Of a stretch of DNA of 29,655 nt, positions 16,026-23,064 are shown piece after piece. Location of the stretch: contig JBFGCA010000057.1 of NCBI GenBank assembly GCA_041567315.1, forward strand, positions 1 through 29,655, read 5' to 3'. Each line of letters opens with the position of its first letter. Positions within the stretch are counted from its first letter, which is position 1. Position numbers and translations under genes: made by a program. This stretch comes from JBFGCA01 sp041567315 (GTDB taxonomy: Bacteria; Acidobacteriota; Thermoanaerobaculia; Multivoradales; JAHEKO01). The notes beneath the pieces were generated by a model. The model was not told where the DNA came from and did not search any database. It saw nothing but the letters and a program-made list of their open reading frames with translations.

Positions 16026-16877
16026 CTACTCGCCGCCGTAGGCGAGGTCCATGCGGCGGACGCGGCGGCCGGCGACCCAGAGGACCAGGGCGAAGAGGAG
16101 GGTGGCGCCGAGGAGAGACTGCCAGGCGGGGGCGGGGTCGGCGACCAGCTCGAAGGGACCGCGGGTGAGGGGAACCGGGTAGAGCGAGTGGAGATAGAAG
16201 ATCACGCTCACCCGCTTGAGCAGCGGCGGCAGCAGGAGGTTGCCGGTCTCCCAGCCCCAGATCACGGCGGCGGGCAGGACCGGGTTGCGGAAGAGGATGC
16301 CGACCAGCAGGAAGATGGCGCCGAAGCCGCCGCAGGCCAGGGCGACGACAACGAGATAGCCGGCGAGGTTGGCCAGACCCGGGCCCTGAAACAGGTAGTT
16401 GGCCAGCGCGGTCGGGCCCCAGGGCAGGGCGACGACGAGGAAGTGCGCCACCGTGCCCAGCGTGAAGACGCCGGCCGTGGCGAGGAGCGCCGCCAGGTAC
16501 TTGCCCAAGGCCACCACCTCGCGGCGCACCGGAGTCAGCAGGTAGTAGTGGAGGCTGCGGTCGAGGATCTCGGCGCGGTAGAGGTTGACGAAAAGGAACA
16601 GCGCGGCAAAGAAGATCGACACCCGGACGTAGAGCTCGAAGAGGACGGCGAAGACCGCGGCGGTCTCCTGCGGGCCGGCGAGCTGGCGGGTCGGCAGCGG
16701 GGTCATCGCCCAGACGCCGACCAGGAAAAGCGGCGAGAAGGCGAGGAAGTAGAGCGCCAGCGCGCGGGGCGACAGCAATGCGCGGCGCAGGTCGAGCCGC
16801 AGCGTGCCGAGGAGCTGCCGGCCGACGAGGCCCCAATCGCGCCGGCGCTCCGGGACTTCGAGCCGGCCCGGACTCAC
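16026..16877 (-). CDS. ABC-2 type transporter permease, second module
   Basis: This is a 283-residue membrane protein with about six hydrophobic segments. The segment LYRAEILDRSLHYYLLTPVRRE is the cytosolic coupling region typical of ABC-2 permeases, where an element of ..R..G.L..LL..P..R follows the second helix. The start is a GTG overlapping the stop of the upstream ATPase gene by four bases (GTGA). It is the last gene of a four-gene operon; its ATPase is the product of 16874-17821. Exported substrate unknown. The C-terminus (DLAYGGE) is short and cytosolic. Confidence 0.82.
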   Translation of the reverse strand: MSPGRLEVPERRRDWGLVGRQLLGTLRLDLRRALLSPRALALYFLAFSPLFLVGVWAMTPLPTRQLAGPQETAAVFAVLFELYVRVSIFFAALFLFVNLYRAEILDRSLHYYLLTPVRREVVALGKYLAALLATAGVFTLGTVAHFLVVALPWGPTALANYLFQGPGLANLAGYLVVVALACGGFGAIFLLVGILFRNPVLPAAVIWGWETGNLLLPPLLKRVSVIFYLHSLYPVPLTRGPFELVADPAPAWQSLLGATLLFALVLWVAGRRVRRMDLAYGGE

Positions 16878-17821
16878 GCTCCCCGGTCCCCCTCGATCAG
16901 GTACTGGTAGACGGCGCGGACGTCGGAGTCGGCGACCCGCACCCGGCGCACCTCGACGCCGAGGGCCAGGACGACCTCCTGGAGCTTCTCGTAGAAGTCG
17001 GCCGGGTTGCGCGTGCGGGCCAGGAAGCCGCCGCCGTCGTCGTTCATCAAGAGCTCCACGACGTGGTTCCCCGACAGCAGCGCCGAGGCCACCCGGTGGG
17101 GCCGGTCGCAGCGCACCAGCACCTGGATGGGGTGCTCCTCCATCTCGACCCGTACCTCGTCGACCTCGCCCTCGGCGACCACGTAGCCGCCGTCGAGCAG
17201 CGCCACCCGGTCGGCCAGCACGTCGACCTCGTGGAGGATGTGGCTCGAGATCAGCAGATACCGGCCCTCGGCCGCCATTGCGGTGAACAGGTCGGTGACC
17301 TCGGCGCGGGCCATCGGGTCGAGCCCGTTGAGGGGCTCGTCGAGCACCAGCACCTGCGGGTCGTGGGCGATCGCCTGCGCCACCCGGGCGCGCTGGCGCA
17401 TCCCCTTGCTGTAGCCGCCGAGGCGGCGGTGGGCCGCGTCGGTGAGCCCGACGCGGTCGAGCGCCGACCAGGTCATGCGGTCGGCCTCCGCCCGCCGGTA
17501 GCCGTGCACCCGCAGGTAGGAGTGGATGAACTCGTGGCCCGTCAGACCCGGCGGGAAGGCGTCGTACTGGCTGCAGTAGCCGACCAGCCGGAACAGCTCC
17601 TCCGGGCGGTCGGTGGGCAGCCCCAGAACGGTGACCGTGCCCTCGGTCGGCCGCAGCAGGCCGGTCGCCAGGTTCATCAGCGTCGACTTGCCCGCGCCGT
17701 TGGGGCCGACCAGGCCGGTGACGCCGGCCCCCAGCGTCAGGCTGACCCGGTTGACGCCCAGCACCTCGCCGTAGAACTTCGAGACGTTGTCGAACTGCAG
17801 GGTGCCGCCGGCGCCGCTCAC
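16874..17821 (-). CDS. ABC transporter ATP-binding protein, second module
   Basis: This is 315 residues, starting at the GTG at 17821 (GAGGTGG upstream), overlapping the preceding permease by four bases. It has the Walker A GPNGAGKST (39-47), Q-loop Gln (Q85, GYCSQYDAF), signature YSKGMRQR (137-144), Walker B VLVLDEPLNGLDP (157-169) and switch His in SSHILHEV. After the nucleotide-binding domain (about 8-225), roughly 90 residues form a C-terminal extension common in ABC-2 exporters (DUF4162-like position). It energises the permease encoded immediately downstream. The longer upstream frame is a shadow of the permease gene. Confidence 0.88.
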   Translation of the reverse strand: MSGAGGTLQFDNVSKFYGEVLGVNRVSLTLGAGVTGLVGPNGAGKSTLMNLATGLLRPTEGTVTVLGLPTDRPEELFRLVGYCSQYDAFPPGLTGHEFIHSYLRVHGYRRAEADRMTWSALDRVGLTDAAHRRLGGYSKGMRQRARVAQAIAHDPQVLVLDEPLNGLDPMARAEVTDLFTAMAAEGRYLLISSHILHEVDVLADRVALLDGGYVVAEGEVDEVRVEMEEHPIQVLVRCDRPHRVASALLSGNHVVELLMNDDGGGFLARTRNPADFYEKLQEVVLALGVEVRRVRVADSDVRAVYQYLIEGDRGA

Positions 17822-18705
17822 GAGACCACCTCGTAGGCCCGGACTCGCCGCGCCAGCAGCGCGAGGCTCAGCCCCACCACCAGGGCCAGCATCGCCCAGG
17901 CCGGCCACACCGGCAGCTCGGCCGGCGTGAACAGGAAGAACGGCATGGTGGTGTCGAAGAGCTGCGCCCAGACCCGCCGCATCGTGTGGTGGAGGTCGAT
18001 CAGGTGTCCCCACTCGCTCTGGAAGAGCAGCTCGAAGACCCGCCCGAAGAAGCCGCCGCCGAAGTAGATGAGCAGCAGCACGAAACCGGCCAGCACCCGC
18101 CACTTGACCCACGCCGAGACCGCCAGCGCGAGCGACGCCAGCACCGCGATCCACACCCACGAGCCCACCAGCAGCGCCCCGGCCGAGCGCAGGTTGGCGG
18201 CGGCCCAGCCGCCCCCGGCCAGACCGGCCTGGAGCAGCCACAGGAGCAGCCCCGGCACCCAGGTGACGCCCGAGACCAGCGCCACCAGCACCGTCAGCTT
18301 GCCGGCCACGTACTGGGTCCTGCTGAACGGCCGGCACAGGTAGAGCGCCAGCCCGTTGTTGGCCAGATCGCGCGACACCAGCCGCGGGCCGGTGAACAGC
18401 ACCAGGAAGAAACCCAGGCTTCCCTGCACCCGGAGCAGGACCCCGAAAAAGCGGTTGTCGATCGGCACCCAGTCGTCGAGCTCGACCCCCATGCCGGCGA
18501 ATGTCGAGATCAGGTCGGCGTTGTGGCGCAGGTAGATCGCCAGCAGGGCGAGGAACGGAAAGACGTAGCAGATGGTCAGGAAGACCACGAACAGCTTGGA
18601 GCGGAAGAGATCCCGCAGCGCGTAGCGGGCCGGGACCAGGAAGCGGTACCGCGGCGCCGTCAGCGGCCCCTCGTAGGGCGCGAAGCTGCGCTCGTAGACC
18701 GCCAT
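17818..18705 (-). CDS. ABC-2 type transporter permease, first module
   Basis: This 295-residue membrane protein has about six helices. The N-terminus MAVYERSFAPYEGPLTAPRY is a cytosolic segment. Residues around 110-130 (GPRLVSRDLANNGLALYLCR) carry the ABC-2 motif of a charged loop with D....N.L..YL.RP and then a second helix. The ATG at 18705 shares its A with the stop codon of the upstream ATPase (TGATG), and its stop overlaps the next ATPase start. All four genes are therefore translationally coupled. Substrate unknown. Confidence 0.83.
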   Translation of the reverse strand: MAVYERSFAPYEGPLTAPRYRFLVPARYALRDLFRSKLFVVFLTICYVFPFLALLAIYLRHNADLISTFAGMGVELDDWVPIDNRFFGVLLRVQGSLGFFLVLFTGPRLVSRDLANNGLALYLCRPFSRTQYVAGKLTVLVALVSGVTWVPGLLLWLLQAGLAGGGWAAANLRSAGALLVGSWVWIAVLASLALAVSAWVKWRVLAGFVLLLIYFGGGFFGRVFELLFQSEWGHLIDLHHTMRRVWAQLFDTTMPFFLFTPAELPVWPAWAMLALVVGLSLALLARRVRAYEVVS

Positions 18706-19631
18706 CAGCCGCGCTCCATGGCCTTGAGGAAGATGTCCTGGAGCGAGTCCTTCTGGTAGTCGAGGTGGCGGATCTGCGCCCCGTGGCCGGCCGCGATCTC
18801 GTAGAGGGCGCGGATCTCCACCGCCGGCGGCAGCACCAGCCGGATGCGGCGCTTGCCGTCCACCGCGCACTCGCAGCCCAGCTCCGCGGCCCGCGCCAGG
18901 TAGCGGTCGACGTCGCCGCGGATCTCGAGCTGCAGGAACTTGCGGTTCGCCCGCCGCTCCTCCTCCAGGTTGCAGTGGTAGGCGATCTTGCCCTCCTTCA
19001 AGATCAGGACCTCGTCGCAGCATTCCTCGACGTCGCGCAGCAGGTGCGACGACAGCAGGATGCGCACCTGGCCGCCGTCGCGGATCGAGCGGATGAGCCG
19101 CACCATGCGCTCGCGGGCCGGCGGGTCGAGCCCGTTGGTCGGCTCGTCGAGAAACAGCAGCCGCGGGCCGTGGGCGAGCGCCTGGGCCAGCTTGGCGCGC
19201 TGCTTCATGCCCAGCGAGTAGGTCTCGAGTCCCCGGTAGCGCGCCTCGCCGAGGCCCACGGCGTAGAGCGCCTCGTGGGCGCGCTCGAGCGCCAGCGCCC
19301 GCGGCAGCCCCGACAGCTCGGCCATCAGCCGCACGAAGGCGACCGCGCTCATCCCCTCGATGAAGCTGTCGCGCTCGGGCATGTAGCCGATCAGGGCCCG
19401 GGTGGCGGGCGCCTGGCCGACCACGTCGTGCCCGTAGACCCGCGCCGTGCCGGCGCTCGGCGGATGGAACCCCAGGAGCGTGTGGATCAGGGTCGTCTTG
19501 CCGGCGCCGTTGGGCCCCAGCAGACCGAGGGCGCGCGCCGAATAGGCGCCAGTCAGGCCGGACAGCGCCTCCAGCCGGCCGAAGCGGACCGTCAGCCCTT
19601 CGAGCTCGACTACCGGGGTCACCGCTTCCAC
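18705..19631 (-). CDS. ABC transporter ATP-binding protein, first module
   Basis: This is 308 residues, the first gene of the four-gene export operon. It has Walker A GPNGAGKTT (39-47), signature YSLGMKQR, Walker B LLFLDEPTNGLDP, and the switch His in SSHLLRDVEE. Its C-terminal extension (about 225-308) ends in LDYQKDSLQDIFLKAMERG, the typical tail of ABC-2 exporter ATPases. The start is taken as the GTG at 19631; an in-frame GTG at 19622 is possible because the ribosome site is weak. No promoter was recognised in the 85 bases after the FecR-like gene on the same strand. That gap contains a GGGG-TTTCG-CCCC hairpin (about 19650-19662). Confidence 0.87.
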   Translation of the reverse strand: MEAVTPVVELEGLTVRFGRLEALSGLTGAYSARALGLLGPNGAGKTTLIHTLLGFHPPSAGTARVYGHDVVGQAPATRALIGYMPERDSFIEGMSAVAFVRLMAELSGLPRALALERAHEALYAVGLGEARYRGLETYSLGMKQRAKLAQALAHGPRLLFLDEPTNGLDPPARERMVRLIRSIRDGGQVRILLSSHLLRDVEECCDEVLILKEGKIAYHCNLEEERRANRKFLQLEIRGDVDRYLARAAELGCECAVDGKRRIRLVLPPAVEIRALYEIAAGHGAQIRHLDYQKDSLQDIFLKAMERG

Positions 19632-19716
19632 TACGCCCTGCCGCTCGGCGGGGTTTCGCCCCCCGGTGGGCGAGCTTACCCGGCGCCGCCCTCTGTGTTG
19701 CCGACTCCAGCAGCCG

Positions 19717-22395
19717 CTAGGCGTCGCGACGCGGTCCCGCCTCCGGTCGCGGCGGCCGCAGCTCGGGATGGAGAGCCAGACCGACCCCCAGACCGAGCAG
19801 CCCGGGCAGCCCCGACGAGAACAGGTCGGCGACGCCGCGGGCGGCGAACACGATCCGGCTCTCCTCGCCGTAGGCGTAGGCCAGCGTCGGCTCGGTCTGG
19901 CCGCGCAGCGCCTCCACCGCCGCCATCTGCTCCGCGGTCAGCGTGCCCTCGGCGAGGCGCTCGGCCAGCGGCTCGAGCAGGCTCACGGCGTCCTGGTAGA
20001 ACAGCGCCGAGAAGTTCTCGCGGCCGTCGGCCGGCAGCAGGCGGGTGAAGCGCGCCGAGCTTTCCAGCGTGTAGCCCGACTGGCGGTACCGCAGCGCGCG
20101 GTCGATCAGCGCGCGGCTCGGCGCCGCCACCAGATAGCCCTGGTCGAAGGTCATCCAGGCGCCACCCTCGCCGGCCAGGCGGTAGTAGGTGCGCCCACCG
20201 GCCGGCTCGGCGACCAGCTCGAGGGGCGGCTTGCCGGCCTCCAGGCGCTCGTCGTTGACCGCCTCGATCAGCCGCTCCAGCGCCCAGATCAACTTGTCCC
20301 GATCGTAGACCTCGACGATCGCCTTCCAGGCCGGCTCGGGCAGCACCGGCCCGTCGAGCGCCAGCGCCACCTCGCCGCCGAGCGCCGCGGCGACGTCGTC
20401 GCGCAGGCTGAAGCCGAGCTCGGCCTCCAGCCGGTCGAGCTCCGCCGCCGGGTCGTGCTCCCCGTCCGCCCAGGAGGCGACCAGGGCGAGCAGCTGGTCG
20501 AAGATCTCGACCGGACTCTCCAGGACGGCCGCCGCCGCCAGCTTGGCGTCGGGCGAGACGTAGCGCAGCGAGCCCATGGGGGCGGGCTCGGCGAGCAGCG
20601 CCGCCAGACCCCGGCGCGGCCCGTCGAAGGCGAGGACGGCGTCGTTGTGGGTCCGGTCCCCGACCCGCTTCTGCTCGAAGATCAGGTGGCGGGCGTCGAG
20701 CAGGCCGGTGCGCTCCGCCCCGGTCCAGTCCTCGACGGAGACCATCCCGGAGCCCGCCAGCCGGCGCAGATCGGCCGCCACCAGGATCTCGGCGCCGGCC
20801 CGGTAGACCTCGGCCAGTTGTCGCTTGAGGCCGTCGGACGCCGGTCGCTCCCCGCCGGCGGCTTCCGGCCGCACGACCTGCAGCGCCATCCGGCGCACCA
20901 GCTCGGCCCGCGGCGAGGCCACCAGGGTGTCCGTCCCCAGCCAGACGACCAGCCCGTCGCCGGTGTCCGCGCCCGGCCGTGCCTCGCCGGGGAGGTCGCC
21001 CTCGAGGAACCGGATGCGTCCCTCGCCGTCGCCGTGGCGGGCCATCTGCTCTTCGAGGAAGGCGCGCAGCCCGGCGGGATCGGTCAGCTCGGCGAGGACC
21101 AGCGGGCCGTCGATCTCTCCGTCGGCCCCGGGGCCGGCGACGACGACGATCTCCTCGCCCAGGAAGCTGCCGGCCTCGGCCAGCGTGTCCGTCGTCTTCT
21201 GGAGCTGGGCGTCGAAGCCCGCCGCGCCCCGCTGGAGCTGCCACCACTCGCTCAGGACGGCGCTCTCCGCCACCCGCTCGCGGACGATCCGCGAGGCCTC
21301 GGCCAGGCTCTCGGCGAGGTTCGGGAAGGCGGCGAAGAAGGCCACGTCGTCGGGCACCAGATCGAGCAGCCGGCTCGAATAGCGCAGGCCGGGGCGCGGC
21401 ACCTCGCGGGCCAGCGCCTGGCGCAGCTCGGTCACCTCGCGCAGCAGCTCGAGGTAGCGGTCGACGTTCTGGCTCCAGGCCAGCTCGTCGGTGAGGGCGC
21501 CGTGCCCCAGCGCCGCGTAGGTCGTCGTCTGCTCGCCCGCGGAGAGCATCCGCTCGCCGCCAGCGTAGTCGACCTGTACCTCGCCCTCGATGACCGAGAC
21601 CCGCGAGCCCTTGGTGCCGTGGCTCACCGCGAAGATCGTCCCGGCGACCGACACCAGGCAGTCGTCGGTCGACACGAAGAGCCGCCCGCGGCCCTGCGGC
21701 GCCGCCTCGACGATGACGCTGCCGCGCTCGATCCTCAGCGTGGTGCCGCGCCGCGCCGACTCGACCGCCAGCTCGGAGCGGCCCCTGACCTCGACCCGCG
21801 AGCCGTCGGCCAGCACCAGGGTCGAGCTGCCGCCGGGCGCGGTCTGCACCCGCTCGCCGAGCTCGAGGCGGGCCCCGGGGGCGAGCGGCTCGAGCGAAGC
21901 CGCCCGGTAGAGGCCGGCGCCGCTCGACTCGACGATCGCGCCGTAGGGCGCCGCCGGCGCCGAGCTCCAGACCAGATAGCCGACCCCCGCCGCAACCAGC
22001 GCCAGCCCCGCGGCGGCCACCCGGCGGGTCGCGCCGCCCCACCCCGCGCCGCCACCGGGGGCCGGCTGTCGAGCCGCCGTCTCCGCCGCTTGCCCCGACC
22101 GTGCCGCCCTCAGCGCCCGCCGGCAGGGCACGCACCGCCGGGTATGGTCCTCGAGCAGCAGCGCCCGCGACGGCGCCAGCTCGCCGGCCAGCCAGGCCGG
22201 GATCAGTGCCCGGAAGTCGTCGCAGCCCCGGATCGAGCCGACCTCGCCGGCCCGCGGCCCCTCGGCCGCCCGGCCTTCGAGCCGCTCCCAGACCCGGTCG
22301 GCGATCCGTCGCGACTCCGCGTCGTCCAGCGCGCTGTGACGGATCTGCTCCGCCGCGCGCTCCAGCTCCTCGATCGTCTCTTTCTTTCGGCTCAT
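19717..22395 (-). CDS. Large anti-sigma/FecR-like membrane protein with long extracytoplasmic region
   Basis: This is 892 residues, its ATG overlapping the sigma factor stop by four bases (ATGA). Residues 58-91 form a zf-HC2-type anti-sigma zinc finger (C58, then H84, C88 and C91 in DHTRRCVPC). A transmembrane helix lies at about 125-143. Residues about 178-290 are a FecR domain (LELGERVQTAPGGSSTLVLA, IERGSVIVEA, VAGTIFAVS, VSVIEGEVQV, LSAGEQ). The remaining 600 residues form an uncharacterised region resembling DUF3352-type exported domains (VPDDVAFFAAFPNL, FLGEEIVVVAGPG, YRLAGEGGAWMTFDQGYLVA). By family, the zinc-finger part should bind the sigma factor and the outer part should sense an envelope signal. 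The size is far above ordinary anti-sigma factors (about 200-350 residues). Confidence 0.8.
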   Translation of the reverse strand: MSRKKETIEELERAAEQIRHSALDDAESRRIADRVWERLEGRAAEGPRAGEVGSIRGCDDFRALIPAWLAGELAPSRALLLEDHTRRCVPCRRALRAARSGQAAETAARQPAPGGGAGWGGATRRVAAAGLALVAAGVGYLVWSSAPAAPYGAIVESSGAGLYRAASLEPLAPGARLELGERVQTAPGGSSTLVLADGSRVEVRGRSELAVESARRGTTLRIERGSVIVEAAPQGRGRLFVSTDDCLVSVAGTIFAVSHGTKGSRVSVIEGEVQVDYAGGERMLSAGEQTTTYAALGHGALTDELAWSQNVDRYLELLREVTELRQALAREVPRPGLRYSSRLLDLVPDDVAFFAAFPNLAESLAEASRIVRERVAESAVLSEWWQLQRGAAGFDAQLQKTTDTLAEAGSFLGEEIVVVAGPGADGEIDGPLVLAELTDPAGLRAFLEEQMARHGDGEGRIRFLEGDLPGEARPGADTGDGLVVWLGTDTLVASPRAELVRRMALQVVRPEAAGGERPASDGLKRQLAEVYRAGAEILVAADLRRLAGSGMVSVEDWTGAERTGLLDARHLIFEQKRVGDRTHNDAVLAFDGPRRGLAALLAEPAPMGSLRYVSPDAKLAAAAVLESPVEIFDQLLALVASWADGEHDPAAELDRLEAELGFSLRDDVAAALGGEVALALDGPVLPEPAWKAIVEVYDRDKLIWALERLIEAVNDERLEAGKPPLELVAEPAGGRTYYRLAGEGGAWMTFDQGYLVAAPSRALIDRALRYRQSGYTLESSARFTRLLPADGRENFSALFYQDAVSLLEPLAERLAEGTLTAEQMAAVEALRGQTEPTLAYAYGEESRIVFAARGVADLFSSGLPGLLGLGVGLALHPELRPPRPEAGPRRDA

Positions 22396-22946
22396 GGCTG
22401 TTCACCTCGCGCCAGCTCGCGCATCGTGGACTGCAGGCGTTTCCGCGCCCGGTGGAGAGTCACCCTGACGGTGATCGGGCTCATCCCGAGCAGACGGGCG
22501 ATCTCTTTGTCCCGCGCCCCCTCGAAGTACCGCATTGCGAAGACCCGGGCGCTCCGCTCCGGCAGGCCGGCCAGCGCCTGCCGCAGCCGGCGCCGGATCT
22601 CGCCGTCGCGGAGCCGCCGCTCGGGCGAGACTTCCGACTCGTCGGCCACCTCGCCGCGGGCGACGTCGTCCAGGGCCACCAGGCCGGCCCGAGCCCGCGT
22701 CCGCAGCAGGTCGATCGCCGCGTTCACCGCGGCCCGCCGCACGTACGGGCCCGAGGTCTCCCCCGCCCCGCCTCTCGCCCGCCGGGTCAACCTGAGGAAC
22801 ACCGTCTGCAGCACGTCCTCGGCGTCCTGCCGGTTGCCGGTCACCCGGAAGGCGGCGGCCAGCACCGCCCGGTGATGGCGCTCGAACAGTTCCGCCAGAG
22901 CGGTTCCGGGTCCGGCGGCCGAGGGCTCCGACTGGGGCACGAGCAA
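22392..22946 (-). CDS. ECF-family RNA polymerase sigma factor
   Basis: This is 184 residues. Region 2 lies at about 18-56 (LFERHHRAVLAAAFRVTGNR, QDAEDVLQTVFLRL). Region 4 lies at about 122-175 (LPERSARVFAMRYFEGARDK, EIARLLGMSPITVRVTLHRA), with the helix-turn-helix at 147-166. There is no region 1.1 or 3, as expected for ECF factors. The TTG at 22946 is chosen because GGAGG ends nine bases upstream; the GTG two codons later is too far. Its stop overlaps the FecR-like anti-sigma gene, which should hold it inactive at the membrane. A candidate self-recognised promoter lies upstream. The tRNA fragment that bounds the TonB island begins 56 bases upstream of the start. Confidence 0.9.
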   Translation of the reverse strand: MLVPQSEPSAAGPGTALAELFERHHRAVLAAAFRVTGNRQDAEDVLQTVFLRLTRRARGGAGETSGPYVRRAAVNAAIDLLRTRARAGLVALDDVARGEVADESEVSPERRLRDGEIRRRLRQALAGLPERSARVFAMRYFEGARDKEIARLLGMSPITVRVTLHRARKRLQSTMRELARGEQP

Positions 22947-22970
22947 CGCGGCGTTCCTCCTACCCGGAGA

Positions 22971-22996
22971 AACGGCGGATCTGGAGGATTGTTACA
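22971..22996 (-). promoter_or_regulatory. Candidate ECF-type promoter of the sigma/anti-sigma operon
   Basis: On the minus strand, TGTAAC (22991-22996) and CGTT (22971-22974) are separated by 16 bases. This is the AAC-N16/17-CGT arrangement common to ECF-dependent promoters. The predicted start would leave a leader of about 18 bases with GGAGG before the TTG. Self-activation by the sigma factor is the usual arrangement in this class and is inferred. Confidence 0.4.
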
Positions 22997-23001
22997 CGGG
23001 C

Positions 23002-23057
23002 TGGTGCCGGAGCCGGGACTCGAACCCGGACGCCCGAAGGCGGGGGATTTTAAGTCC
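23002..23057 (-). repeat. Partial tRNA-Leu copy (3' half), candidate attachment-site repeat
   Basis: On the minus strand this reads from within the 5' strand of the anticodon stem (GGA), through loop CTTAAAA with anticodon UAA, a variable arm CGCC-TTCG-GGCG, an intact T arm (CCGGG-TTCGAGT-CCCGG) and acceptor strand CTCCGGC, to A-CCA. The 5' half is missing and replaced by the end of the TonB receptor gene. It is a direct repeat of 25798-25855, differing only in the variable-arm bases. A tRNA 3'-half repeat placed distal to an intact tRNA is the classical footprint of site-specific integration into a tRNA gene. Confidence 0.85.
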
Positions 23058-23064
23058 GTGGAAC

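Noticed and set aside
19666..22875. A 1069-residue forward open frame
   Set aside because: Antisense to the FecR-like and sigma factor genes, which have clear domains and overlapping starts; its composition is Arg/Gln/Leu-rich without motifs.
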